A stretch of DNA of 64,000 bases, taken from the NCBI GenBank assembly GCA_002077065.1, contig NAJO01000044.1, positions 300,382-364,381 of the forward strand, given 5' to 3'. The stretch comes from Cryoendolithus antarcticus (Eukaryota; Ascomycota; Dothideomycetes; Cladosporiales; Cladosporiaceae). The position numbers and the translations under genes are program-made. Below, piece after piece: positions 46,953-57,737 of this stretch. Every line of letters starts with the position of its first letter. The first letter of the stretch is position 1. The notes under the pieces are model-generated. The model was not told the origin of the DNA. It did no database searches and saw nothing but the letters and a program-made list of their open reading frames with translations.

Positions 46953-48044
46953 CTACTGGTATCTCGGAGGCGACCGAGGTGGCGGTCCCACTCGCCTCCT
47001 TGCGGCTTTGGGTCCAGGTGCCCGGGGAGGTGGATGATGTCTCTTGCCAATCCTGAGCGTACTATCGCGCGGATCAACCAGCATGGCCGTAGCTGTAATA
47101 TCGACATTGTCGGACTCAGTGGGAGAAGGTCCCGCACCTGCTGGGGCATGGGTGTGAGGAGCCGCCGTGCTTTCCGCAAGCGCCAACAGCGCCACATGGT
47201 CCGCCAAACACTGACCTACTACAGCTTGCTCGGGATTCTGCTGACTTTGCTCAGACTGCGCTGTCCGAAGATCGTTGGCCTCCATCAAGTGCGGTATGTC
47301 GACCGTGCAGGACTCATCAAGTGGAACGCGAACGCGCTTCGGTGCTGGCATTTCCTCCTCGTTCGCATGTTGAAGACCGTCGGATGCAGTGTTCCTGCCG
47401 GTCTCATGCGTACGATCTACTGCTGCTCGCGGCGGTGTCTGGTCGTCTACGGCCGAGCCAAAAGGGTGGCTGGCGTACGCCATCTGCCCGGTAGGCCTGT
47501 ACATGTCGACGTCTCCCGGCCGATAGGAGTCCCACTTCCTCTTTCCTTTCTTCCGTCGTATCGGATGAGCGGAACTTGACGGTGCAGGACCATCGGCGAC
47601 CTCTCCTTCTTCGGAAGGCTCTCGTACAGGAAGCTGATATTCCGTCCCAGGCTCGATCTTGATGTCCCGACTGGAAGTTTCAGACAGCTCTCTTAGCCGA
47701 GCCTGCCCTCCCTGGAGCCTCATTGTCGCGAAGTGCGCAGCTCTCAACTGCGTACACAGCGTGTCCACCACACGAGTCTGGTCAGCGAGGCTCTGTTCGA
47801 GCTCTGCGATCTTCTTGTTGCATCGTTCGTGCTCGGCTAGACAGTGCGTGTGGCTGACACCGTGCTCATCGCAGTACGCAATGTAACTCTCGCGCTCGGC
47901 AAGCTTTGCCTCGAGCTCTGCGATATAAGCTGCATCAGTCTTTGTAGCAGGCGCATCCTGCTCGTGCTTCACAGCATCAGGCTCCAGCTTGACTGCCACA
48001 GGAGCATCGCCAGGCATGCTGCTTTTCCCCCCACCATGCTCCAT
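46953..48044 (-). CDS. coiled-coil protein with Cys/His repeat module
   Basis: Single exon, about 363 codons from the ATG at 48044 (CTTAGAAATGGAG); an in-frame upstream ATG-like start at 48170 is less likely. A short coiled coil contains the module LAERESYIAYCDEHGVSHTH then CLAEHERCNKKIAELEQSL. The rest is disordered, with basic patches (IRRKKGKRKW, PAPKRVRVPL) and a Pro/Arg-rich tail. Two psi-K-x-E sites (VKLE, IKIE) fit SUMO acceptor consensus. A closely related module occurs in the broken gene at 60383-62717. No known family recognised; nuclear location is guessed from the basic motifs. Confidence 0.6.
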   Translation of the reverse strand: MEHGGGKSSMPGDAPVAVKLEPDAVKHEQDAPATKTDAAYIAELEAKLAERESYIAYCDEHGVSHTHCLAEHERCNKKIAELEQSLADQTRVVDTLCTQLRAAHFATMRLQGGQARLRELSETSSRDIKIEPGTEYQLPVREPSEEGEVADGPAPSSSAHPIRRKKGKRKWDSYRPGDVDMYRPTGQMAYASHPFGSAVDDQTPPRAAVDRTHETGRNTASDGLQHANEEEMPAPKRVRVPLDESCTVDIPHLMEANDLRTAQSEQSQQNPEQAVVGQCLADHVALLALAESTAAPHTHAPAGAGPSPTESDNVDITATAMLVDPRDSTLRIGKRHHPPPRAPGPKAARRRVGPPPRSPPRYQ

Positions 48045-48354
48045 TTCTAAGCCCGATGATGTGTATCTACCCTGGCCAGGGCCCCGTGGTCGACGGGTTT
48101 TGCGAGAGATGTATATGTGACACGGTGATCTCCGCGCGTGCAGTTGGTGATCGTATGTTGCCGTGCGCAAATCCGTGTTTGGAGTCCTTAAAATTTCTGC
48201 ACCTTGTCCGGCGTCATATACAGGACGGCAGGTTTACATGAGGCAGGAGCAACACACATGTCCGACATTCACACCGTATACGCGGCTACGCATCGTCGGT
48301 ATGGCATACATTGGCTTCCAGTAGACACACACTCCCCTTAAAACCTCTAGAACA
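48045..48354. other. intergenic, nothing recognised
   Basis: 310 bp between the coiled-coil gene start and the 3' end of the membrane protein gene. Confidence 0.4.
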
Positions 48355-50685
48355 TTAGCGAGGCGGTCCCTCCCACCCCGAGGACCGAACAACAGATCTC
48401 TGCCATGGTCTAAAGAAATCCACCACCGATGACCTTCTTCTCCTCGGGTTAGCACATGCCTCGCACACCACCTCCTTATCACTTGCCGGCACAATCGTCT
48501 CACCACCATTTCCCATGGGCTGAAGCCTGACCTGCGACTGCATCGTCTGCGACGCAGGCTTCTTACCGTGCCTACATGGCGGGAACAAAGTAGCTAGTTG
48601 TGGTCCACGAGAAAAGGCCAGGATAGTGGAGATCATGAGATTGTGTATGGCGTTGTTCTCGCCGATGGTGTAGATGCCGAGCAGAATGGCGAGGAGGACG
48701 AAAAAGTCTGCTAGGCCGTAGGCGAGCCAGAGATTGCGGGCATTGTAGCTGTAGATGTTGACTCTACGGGTTTGAATGGTGTCGATGAGACGGGACGGTC
48801 TGCGTCTGAGCGTCAGCGTTGGCCTTCGAACGAAATGACTGTAATTGCTCACGCGAGTAGCGGCGCAGTCATCAAGCTAACAGTGGTATTGAACGACACC
48901 TGCTCAATGAGAAAGGGCATTGTCTGGTTCTGAGCCAAAGCTTTATCGAGCAGCCGCTGATCTGACAGGTTGCGAGGCTTCGTGTAATTGGACCAAGGCA
49001 CACCTCGTGCGACTTGATTGAGATCGAAAGCGTAGTCCAGATCATTGCTGCCGATCAGCGAAGTGTGCGACAGCGAGGTGTCGACAGAACTGTACGACGA
49101 ATTTTTAGTAGCATTCGCAGCGGTACTCATGACCAAAGCCATACTGCCGACTAGCTGATCAGAAACAGCGTTCATGAACGCCGTATACGCTTGCTGCTCC
49201 AATGGAGAAGGCGTGGACGGGTCGTTGTCCGGGTACTCAACCAGGTGCAAGTGCTCGAGATCGGTGTCATGCACCGTCTGTATGCCATTCTGGAATGTGG
49301 CATTGATGCTGTAGGTTGTGTTCCAAAGGCGACAGATGGAGTAGCTGGCAACGGGGATTTTGGTCCCGTTCGGAGCGAAGGCGAAGGCACCACTTGCTTC
49401 GGTCTGATAGCGGTAGTACTTCAGCCAGATCTCGTTCTCCGCATTACGTGGCACTTGCTGTAAGCGAGGCTGCTCCAATGCGGTGAAAGCCCGTCCATCG
49501 GGGTAGATGGTGTTGTTGTTCTGCGTGTTGATATCGTACGAAGGCGTGAAGGCATAGTAGCCAAGGCGCTCTTGTAACTGATGCTTTTCTAGAGCTGCGT
49601 TGCGATCACGCTGTAGGGCGTCGATGTACTCAATCTCTGTCGCATTTGCTTCTCCGCATCTGATATACGGTCCGATAAACGTCTGACGGTACGACGATCT
49701 CGGCGAGGGCGGCGACAACGACAAGATTTGGCCCGCAGAAGCGACAGCCGTCGAGATTAGCATGACCAAGGTGCGCGGTCCATAAAAGGTAGAGTGACTG
49801 GGGTTGGCGCTCGGTACCGTTGCGTTCGTTGCGGTGAAGTATGCATAGCGCCGAGCCTCGCTTGCGTTGACAATGTTAAGATACGGCACCATCGAGGGTA
49901 CCACGGTGCTCTCATTACGAGAGACGACTGTCAGCGTTGCGGGTGTGATCAGCTGTGGGATCTGGAGGGATCTGCGAGTGCATGAGCCTCAATTGTCGCT
50001 CAGCGAGATGGCAAGTCACGAGGCTTACAGAGCTATGAATATGAGTACCACACCCACGTTCAGCTTCCACAGCTCGTGGTGAAAGAGACTGAACATGTCT
50101 GTCTGCACACTTGTCGCAGCATCGAGCCCGGCGAGGCTCATCGGCTTGCCTTTTCGCAGTGTACGCCAGACCCACTGCGTATACACGAACCACACCGGAG
50201 ACGACAGCAGCAGCTTGACGAGCAATGCGAGGAAGTTACCGATTCTGTGCGATTGATGCATCAGCATCCAAAGCCTTTCTCGAAAGGTCGTTCGCGGTCG
50301 CTCACTGGAGATTTCGCTCCTGTTCCTCTGTGCTGTTCACCTCACGGCCTGCGTAGTATGAGTAGAACCGATCATGTACAAGTCCGATCACGCAACCTGC
50401 TAGATATGCAGAGCCTGCCAGTACCAGTGGCGACACATGCATCCCATGAGGCTTTGGGGGTGCTGCTATGTGCTTCAGCTCCGGTTGTGGTGAAGCATTG
50501 CCTGGGCTTAGCAGCGGGCTGTCAACGCCGGGCATTGAGATTGTATTGTCTACACGGGTGGGCAACGAGAGATGCTGAGCTGTCAATGGTATATCTGGGT
50601 GCCTGCCGCGGACTAGTGGACTTTCGAGCGGATTGCCAGTGCCTTGTGGACTCCCAGGTGCGCTACTGGGCGGTGACTGTGCCAT
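48355..50685 (-). CDS. large multi-pass fungal membrane protein, unknown function
   Basis: Four minus-strand exons (50685-50306, 50244-50029, 49971-48853, 48799-48355) give 719 residues with consistent phase. The N-terminal 80 residues are Ser/Pro-rich and cytosolic in character. TM helices include VSPLVLAGSAYLAGCVIGLV, FLALLVKLLLSSPVWFVYTQWVW and LNVGVVLIFIALSLQIP. A large, probably extracytosolic loop of about 400 residues with many NxS/T sites (NATVPSANPS, NTTYSINATF, ANATKNSSYS) follows. Near the C-terminus is another helix (LAYGLADFFVLLAILLGIYTIG), then a basic cytosolic tail. This topology recurs in an uncharacterised family of filamentous fungi; I cannot assign a function. Confidence 0.72.
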
Positions 50686-51372
50686 CTTGGTTCACTAATC
50701 GGCTGGAACAATGTGCAACAGGTCTGCGTTGTCTCTACGATACGAGTCGAGAGGCAGAGCGAGGTGTACGAAGCCTGCGTTTTGTATGCATTGTTGGTGC
50801 CAAAAGCTGGAATGAAGTGACTCGAATCTGATAGTCAACAGGTGGCGCAGCGCAGACCGGTCTGTGATTGTGAGAAACATGGCCAGCAGTAATCGCAAAG
50901 TGAGCCACGCAGTCCAGGTAGTTATGCAAGGCTGGCGTGACAATCAATACTGATAGAGTGGCATATAGCTTATTCAGGCAAACGACGTCTGCACAGCCTC
51001 CACATCTCTGGCTTGGCGTTCACCATGTGTGTCAGGCAGTACAAGGCACCCTCAGCGCTGTCGATTCTTCATAATTCCGAGTCGCAATATGGTTGAGTGG
51101 CGTATCAGCCAGATTTGCGTAATGTTCAAGATAATCAGCAATTGCTGTCCTCGTACAGACTTCTATACATCGCGCCTGACAATGGGTTCCGTGCTAACAG
51201 GATCCCCACTCTGCATCATGTCCGATGCATGCTTTCTCACAGGACCTCGACCAGGAAAATCACCGCACCCCAAAAGACACCTCGCATCCCAGATGCTTTC
51301 CCCAGGTCTGATGCCCATAGTGGTTTCCTCAGCTTCCCAGGTCCTGCAAGATCCGTACCTCTGCACTGTCAC
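50686..51372. other. intergenic, nothing recognised
   Basis: 687 bp; a 251-codon plus-strand frame at 50076-50831 reaches in from the antisense of the membrane gene but has no independent support. Confidence 0.4.
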
Positions 51373-51924
51373 TTACTCAGTCGTCTCCGAGTCGCTCGAC
51401 GAAGACACCGATTCCACAACGCCAGAGATATGGCTTCCCTGCGGTCTGAGCTCGGCCAGTCTTTCGAGTAGTGACGCCGAGACCTCTTCTGTAGTGCTCA
51501 GCGCGAGCTTGCGGGCTATACGAAGGGCTTCGGAGCGCTCACTCTGAGCCCCCTCTAGCTCCCGAGTCTTTGCAGCCAATGCCCTCCCCATTTGCCTGAC
51601 CTTCCCGTTCCTTTCACCCCACTCTGCTGTCTTGTTCTCGAGCCGCATGTCGAGAATTTTAATAGTGCGGTCTCGCTGAGCGATTATGGTCTTGAGCTCA
51701 TTGATCTCTGCGTCGGTGCTGGTGTGAGGCTGATCTGCCAACAGCAGTCTGATCTCGCGGAGCTCTTCCTGCACATGCCTCATATCGCTCGCGAGATCCG
51801 CGTTGATTGATTCGCCCGAACGGTTCTCTTGGTCTTCGAGATTGAGATTCTGTTCCATGATAGCGTCTCTTGTTTGCAAAGGTCGGATAATCTTGTCTTG
51901 ATCGGATTTATCTTGGTCGGACAT
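51373..51924 (-). CDS. small coiled-coil protein, unknown function
   Basis: A single exon of 183 codons starting MSDQDKSDQDKIIRPL. Residues 40-145 are strongly heptad-like and charged (DMRHVQEELREIRLLLAD, EINELKTIIAQRDRTIKIL, KVRQMGRALAAKTRELEGAQSE). The C-terminus is Ser/Glu-rich (VVESVSSSSDSETTE). No family recognised. It is the third short coiled-coil gene in this arm of the window but lacks the Cys/His module of the other two. Confidence 0.5.
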   Translation of the reverse strand: MSDQDKSDQDKIIRPLQTRDAIMEQNLNLEDQENRSGESINADLASDMRHVQEELREIRLLLADQPHTSTDAEINELKTIIAQRDRTIKILDMRLENKTAEWGERNGKVRQMGRALAAKTRELEGAQSERSEALRIARKLALSTTEEVSASLLERLAELRPQGSHISGVVESVSSSSDSETTE

Positions 51925-52094
51925 CTTGTCAATGCTGTGATCGTGGGCGGACTATGTAATGTCGTGCGAGCAAAACTTTCAGATGTTGGAGTGGGTAGTG
52001 GACCGAATTAGCGGTAGAGAAGAGTCTTCCCCGAGAACTGTAGTACGCATGCAGAAGGTGCTGCGCGAAGCAGGAACGACCCAGACATGTCGCT

Positions 52095-54356
52095 TCAACC
52101 TCGCGCGGTCTTCTCGCGTAGCTGAGGCACAATCCACCAAACATGATACCTTTTCTCCGGCCCTGGCAGATTCAGCTCTAGTCGATCACCGAGAGAGCTG
52201 CTTTCTCTCCCCGTAACACTTCCCAAAGTGCGCTTCAGCACCGTAACAGCAACAGAGATCGCAACACACGTAGTCTCCGACTGCTTAATCTCGAGCTTCC
52301 AGCGTGCTTCAGACCCCCGATACTTGGCCGCTACTGGATCTGCCATCTTGAGCACAGCCAGATGCGACTTGGCAACCGCGACCGTCTCTTCGATGCGACG
52401 CAGAGTGACTGAAGTAGGCTCCTGGACACGGCCTGCTCGAGCGAATGTCTCTGCGAATGGCACAGCAGGCGACGTGATAGCGAGGTATGGCTTCATGCGC
52501 GCTTCGTGCACGAGGTGAGACTGTGCGTACGACCGGCTTGCTGGCTTGATGAGTTCCTGATCCAGTACGAGATTGTGAATCATCGACAAGGCTGTCGCGA
52601 TGGCAATCGTGGCATTGGCGTCTGCTATGAGATAAGAGATCCATATCCTGGCTGCATCTATCTCATCGGCATAGTGCCTCGGAGAAGACGTTGAGAGAGC
52701 CCCGCTCCGGGCATGTAGGAAGGCATCGATATGCTCAAGTAACTTGTATCGCTCCATGACCAGCTGGGCTAGGTACGAATACATTGGACCCATCTCGTAG
52801 TCCAGATAGATGTCCGTTTCGAAGCCAAGCTGGATCGTTTCAGCCATAATCTTGAGCTTGTAGTATCGTGACCACGTCGACAGTGGTTTCAGCAACACTT
52901 GCTTGCCGAGCGGTGTGTTGAGACGCCTGCCAGGTGTGATTGTAAGAAGTTCGTTGTCCGCTTCGGTAGCGACATGCGTCTCCAGTTGCTCAAGTAGCGG
53001 AAGTGCCTGCGTGAAGGTACGCCTGATCCGACATCGATTCTGGCAGACCATGCGATACAAATTCATGTACTCATCGAACGCCTTGTCCATGAAGCTCTCG
53101 ACTATACGGGCACACCGATGTCGAGGATCTGTGGTAGCCTCTACCTCAAAGCTAGCAGTATCGCCAAGCGAATCGCCTGCCAGCACCATGTCGCGTATGT
53201 CAGTCAGTAGCAGATCGAAGTGAGGCACATCAGCTGCGATCTTGCCATCTGCGAACAGTCTGTCTTGGAACAATGCGCGGGCGTATGTGCATGATTTGCG
53301 AGCTGCGAATGTCCATGTCGCTCGTTGCAGACAGGCGGGACTTTGGCGGATCCAGAAGTCAGTCAGCTGCGAAACTTCGTTGGCGTCTGCGTACAGCCGC
53401 AACCATTGCTGAACTGCATCTTCCCACATGACATCGAGCGTTGGCCGTGGCGGCGTACTTGTCGCAAGATGGCGCTGGATCTTGTCCGTGAATGCTCCGT
53501 CTGCTGAATGTGCCAATGGATGACCTTTACGCAGATCATCGAGCGTGCTGGGTAGTGAAGTCCACTGGGTTGCCTCACCAGCTGTAGCCAGCAGGTACAT
53601 TTTCCGAGCGTCCAGACGAATGTGTAGTGCATGAGCAACATCACTGTCAAGCTTATGGCTATCTACATAGCTTACTGCATCGTTCAGAAGGTTGATTGCC
53701 TCTTCTTCAGTCGTCTTCGGCAACAGCTCACGACCGAAGAGATGCGTAACGAAGTCTTCCTCCTCGTAGAAGTTCTGACTCTGCACCATCTGCAACACGC
53801 ACTCCACAGACTTGATGACCGCGATACAGTAGGCCCCGAGCACTGTATGGACCAAGCCTGCCTCTGTCGCTTGATCACCAGCACTTGGTGAGGAATGAAG
53901 AGGGTAAGGATGCCTGTTTTCAGGCGCCATCAGAGCATCAACATGCACACTCGTGTATATCGTCTGCGATAGCGGATAGCCCTCCAGCCAAGCAGCTTCG
54001 AGACACCAGAGATGGTCCATGATTCCGATGACTTGTTCCGCAGAAAGCGGTGCGCCAGGATCGAGTCCAAGGTCTTCGCTTTCACCAGGTAGAATGACAC
54101 CAGAGTCCATCTTCGGGTCCATGATCTCGAGAGCAGCGACGGCCTCAAACAGAGTGAAGAATTCATCTTTGACCAGCTCACCGGGAGGTAGTGCTTTCGA
54201 GGCTTTGGCGAATGCTGCGGTCACATCCTCGGGTTTGCGCTGGTAAGCTGGACGCAAAGCTTTTGCCTCTTCGGCCAGGCGGGCAGCCGCATCTGCGCAT
54301 GCATCACCGGTGATACTGTTGGCGTTCATCGAGCCACCCTCGTTTGTGGCCTTCAT
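52095..54356 (-). CDS. MAK10: NatC N-alpha-acetyltransferase auxiliary subunit Mak10 (NAA35)
   Basis: An intronless gene of about 753 codons from the ATG at 54356; the ATG at 54329 is an alternative. The family hallmark DEFFTLFEAVAALEIMDPKMDSGV is present near residue 75, followed by LSAEQVIGIMDHLWCLEAAWLEGYPLSQT pieces and a long helical body (ETDIYLDYEMGPMYSYLAQL, RIWISYLIADANATIA). Mak10 anchors the NatC complex (Naa30/Mak3, Naa38/Mak31) at ribosomes, where it acetylates Met-hydrophobic N-termini. The frame extends to 54512 upstream, but that part is not protein-like. Confidence 0.88.
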   Translation of the reverse strand: MKATNEGGSMNANSITGDACADAAARLAEEAKALRPAYQRKPEDVTAAFAKASKALPPGELVKDEFFTLFEAVAALEIMDPKMDSGVILPGESEDLGLDPGAPLSAEQVIGIMDHLWCLEAAWLEGYPLSQTIYTSVHVDALMAPENRHPYPLHSSPSAGDQATEAGLVHTVLGAYCIAVIKSVECVLQMVQSQNFYEEEDFVTHLFGRELLPKTTEEEAINLLNDAVSYVDSHKLDSDVAHALHIRLDARKMYLLATAGEATQWTSLPSTLDDLRKGHPLAHSADGAFTDKIQRHLATSTPPRPTLDVMWEDAVQQWLRLYADANEVSQLTDFWIRQSPACLQRATWTFAARKSCTYARALFQDRLFADGKIAADVPHFDLLLTDIRDMVLAGDSLGDTASFEVEATTDPRHRCARIVESFMDKAFDEYMNLYRMVCQNRCRIRRTFTQALPLLEQLETHVATEADNELLTITPGRRLNTPLGKQVLLKPLSTWSRYYKLKIMAETIQLGFETDIYLDYEMGPMYSYLAQLVMERYKLLEHIDAFLHARSGALSTSSPRHYADEIDAARIWISYLIADANATIAIATALSMIHNLVLDQELIKPASRSYAQSHLVHEARMKPYLAITSPAVPFAETFARAGRVQEPTSVTLRRIEETVAVAKSHLAVLKMADPVAAKYRGSEARWKLEIKQSETTCVAISVAVTVLKRTLGSVTGRESSSLGDRLELNLPGPEKRYHVWWIVPQLREKTARG

Positions 54357-54720
54357 ATTGGAGATTGAATCAACGAAGCGGTAATAGCATAGAAATCCCA
54401 GCAAAGCGCGATGGCAGTTCGAACATGATCGATCTTGCGTGTTACACGCACATGATCTCACAGGTCGGTAGACATGGACCGAGCCACATACGGCATCAAT
54501 GGATGAAGGCAAGATAGTATGTGGCGTACGGGATATGAATAGACGAGATTATCTTCGGTCAAGACATTGGAGCATGCAGAGTCTTGGCATATCTCGACCT
54601 GCCTCGCCCTTACGGTACATATATACAGCTCTCGTCACCCCACATCGCAATACTGTCTTGCTGACGCGGCAGGAATTACTCCGCAGTCATCCCCCCATCA
54701 ATGATGAGCCCCATTCCTCC
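54357..54720. other. intergenic, nothing recognised
   Basis: 364 bp between the MAK10 start and the 3' end of ATP15. Confidence 0.4.
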
Positions 54721-55311
54721 TCAAGCTCCTCCATCCGCCTTCACATGCTCAGCAAAAGCCTTCTCGTTCGCCTCGGCCAAGTTCTTGTTCTCGCCCTGCT
54801 TGCCGTTCTGTACCCGAGAAGTCAGCAAAAGTCCCGTAAAACGACTCCCACTCCAGTCCCATTCTGGCCATTCTTCAAACCCCATCTCCTAACCAACCAC
54901 CTCGCAACACTTCGTATCCGGCGGCGCCAGCCCAGCGGAGCCCACAGCAACATTCCCATGTCACCACGTCCACTTGCCCTTGACTAAACCTCCCCTTCCT
55001 CTCCTCATTCGCATCGCAACCCGCTCATCACCTCCCCCGTGCGCCTCCTTGTGGCATCAACGCAGCACAGTCAAGGGTGTACTTACATCCCACCTCGCGA
55101 ACCTCAAATCCATCTCTCCTCTCCTCTCAGCAGCAAGCCTCTTATCATCCTTCAGACTGCGGCGCACAACGCGCGCGGCGATCGCGAGGTAGCGGTTATA
55201 CCTGTCACATCCCCAGCATTAGCACAATAGTTCGCGCGCAAGCGAGGAGAGGGCGAGTAAGGGGTAGGGGGCGGCGTACGTGATACCAGAGGCTTTCCAG
55301 GCGGCGGACAT
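54721..55311 (-). CDS. ATP15: mitochondrial ATP synthase subunit epsilon (ATP15)
   Basis: Three minus-strand exons (55311-55280, 55201-55087, 54807-54721) encode 77 residues: MSAAWKASGITYNRYLAIAA, then RVVRRSLKDDKRLAAERRGEM, DLRFARWDNGKQGENKNL and a short tail. This is the eukaryotic F1 epsilon subunit of the central stalk. The first exon is 32 nt and intron 2 is long for this genome (279 bp), so automated predictors could easily miss it. It lies in tandem with QCR2, another respiratory gene on the same strand. Confidence 0.88.
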
Positions 55312-55631
55312 GGTTGCGATGGGTGTTGGGGGATTGATGTGGTTTGTAGACGGAGATGGGGTGGTGAGCCAATGGCGTTGTATGGGGAGCTCTGACTTTG
55401 GGGATGGCAAGCTCGGGGGTTCGCGGGTGGAGGGTCCGAGAAATGCCAAGACGCTGAGTCGAGTCACGTGAACTCAGTGCAGGTGCAGCAGGGTAGCAGA
55501 GACAGCATTGACATATACGAGCATCGATGCAGTGATGACAACAATGCAGTGTATGATATTGGTACACGTCTACCTTCTCTACACACTCAATTCTCCCACC
55601 TACCCTCATTCCTTCTCAACAGTGAAATTAT
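55312..55631. promoter_or_regulatory. ATP15 promoter / QCR2 downstream region
   Basis: 320 bp; no specific site recognised. Confidence 0.35.
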
Positions 55632-57121
55632 TTACACCTTCAACCCAATCTCCTCCGCATAAGGCAAGACATACAAATCACCCACAGCACTGACACTCGC
55701 CTTGCCCTCAAGCGCAGCCTTAGCGACAGCCTGGACCTTCTCGGCAGTCACGCTGTCGACGTTCTTGGCCACCTCGTCGATCTGGTATGGCTTGCCGTTC
55801 AGGATGAGCCCAGCACCAGTCAACTCCAGGGATCCCTCAGTTGCTTGTCCGTTCTCGAGCTCCTTAAATTTAGCCAAAGCCTTTGCCTTTGCGAGGTCTT
55901 CCTTGCTGACACCCTGCGCGATGGCCTTGAGAGCATCTACCACAGGCTTTGCGACAAGGCGGATATCATCTGCGGTGCCAGAGAGGGCGATGCTGAGGAG
56001 ACCGGCATCGGAGTGGATCGTGCTCTTGGTGTGAGCAAAGAGGTTTGGTGCTTCGGCTGTGGCCAGGAGGAGCTTGCTGGAGCCAGTCGACCACTTGATG
56101 GCTGAAGGGCCACCGAGCAGCGCTGCGAGAACAGCGACTTCCGGCTTGTAAGATGAGCCCGTCGGGCTGCTGGACCCGGGGAAAGCGATCACAAGTGCGT
56201 TGCCAGAGCCGTGTGCAATGCGCTCCTCACCACCGTAGTATTTCGACTGTTCGGACGTGATCTGGAATGATGGCTGCGCTGGGATGTCGGTGAAGAACTC
56301 GTTCACCCACTTGCTGAGCTCGTTATGAGTGGCGCCGTTTGCGACGATGGCGAAGTTGGGCTTTGCGTAGGCGGCGTTGCTGAAGTCCGCAACGCCTTCA
56401 GGGTCGATGTACTTGGCGACTGGGAGGGAGGAAGATGGGTAGAGTGGCACGCCGAGACCGCGGTGGAATGCAAGGCCGTATGCGCTATTCGTGGCCATGG
56501 AGAGCGGGCTGCCAAGGAACTTCTTCTGCTCTAGTTGTATGAGAGGGAAGATCTCCTCGTGGAGGACGTGTGCTGCGTTGTGTCAGTCGATTGCATTCCA
56601 TGTCGCAGCAAGTTGAGTATACGCACGCGCATACTTGGTCTGCGTGACGACCTCTGCCAGTAGCTCAACAAAGTATGGCAGGTCATCGCGCAAGAACTTT
56701 GCACCCAGGACCAAGTTCTCTCGCGAGTGGTACGAGTTGAGCTCGGAGCCAAGCAACTCTGCCTCGCGTTGTATCCGCAGCGTTGATCGATTTTCAGTGG
56801 ACTACAGTCATCATATCAGCGTCTCTTCGCCGTGAGTATACCAAGCCAATGCTTCCGTGCACCCACCTTGAAAGCAAATCGCTCCAATGCCTGTGTCAAG
56901 CCTGGGAGCGGCTGGTATCTTGTTCCAGCCTTGGCCACCAATGCCAACGTAGTCACTGGCCCAGTTTGATCTCTGCTCGCGACCTTGATGCCCTGCGCAT
57001 CACCACTGTCGTAGCTAAAGGAGCCGGAGGCTGGAGCGGCAAGACCGCGGCGAGTTTCGTGTTGCCATGAGGCGCGGGCGGCTCTCTGCGCTTGGCGTGC
57101 GAGGACGGAGCGCGAGAGCAT
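55632..57121 (-). CDS. QCR2: ubiquinol-cytochrome c reductase core protein 2 (QCR2)
   Basis: Three minus-strand exons (57121-56867, 56801-56627, 56572-55632) encode 456 residues. A mitochondrial presequence (MLSRSVLARQAQRAARASW) is followed by the M16 peptidase-like fold: GIKVASRDQTGPVTTLALVAKAG, QALERFAFKSTENRSTLRI, SPLSMATNSAYGLAFHRGLG and KPNFAIVANGATHNELSKWV. The HxxEH zinc site of active processing peptidases is not present, as expected for core 2. The protein is a structural subunit of complex III. The exon 2-3 join (donor GTGCGT) gives YAPHVLHEEIFP, consistent with the family. Confidence 0.9.
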
Positions 57122-57737
57122 TGTGACGGTGGTGCTCTCGGCGGTGGTGGAGGGATGGGTGCAGGGTCAATGGGTCTCTCGCTGAGATGCAGTTGGAAGC
57201 GTGAAGCTCTCTGCTACGGGGAGTTCCGGAAGCTTCGGAGGGAGAAGGTAGCTCCGGAGATGTGGCTACGGAGAGCTTCGTAACTACTGTACGTACACCA
57301 TTGGAATCGCCTCCACTTCTCGCTGCATCACTGCGAAGGCCATACTTGCTAGGCACTGTAGTACTCGAGAGTCATGTTAGACCTAGGATCATAGCCAATG
57401 ATCCATCACCCAGGGCAGAAGTGCTGCAGATCATCCATCACCCGCCCAACACTCGTCCGCTGACACACCCTCCAATGTCTTGGCAGATCTGTGTTACCCA
57501 CCACCTTGACCTCACAAAGTCCATGAGTACAATAGCTTGAGTAAAACCTATTCATCCGTGACTCTCAATAAAGTCGACCGCATGCGACTTCACAGAAGTC
57601 GCTCTCACACACCCATGCGTAAACGTCGCCGGTAGCATTACGCAAACTCTAGACGACGTGAGAGGTCTCTAGAGTTCCTTTGAACATACTTCGTATCTTC
57701 ACCTTACTTGCTGCCACCGCTCCTGCCGGAACGAGAC
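57122..57737. promoter_or_regulatory. divergent region between QCR2 and RPC82
   Basis: 616 bp between divergent starts; no recognised site. Short frames only. Confidence 0.35.

Noticed and set aside
50076..50831. 251-codon plus-strand frame
   Set aside because: Runs antisense through exons 1-2 of the membrane protein gene; Cys/Arg-rich random composition.
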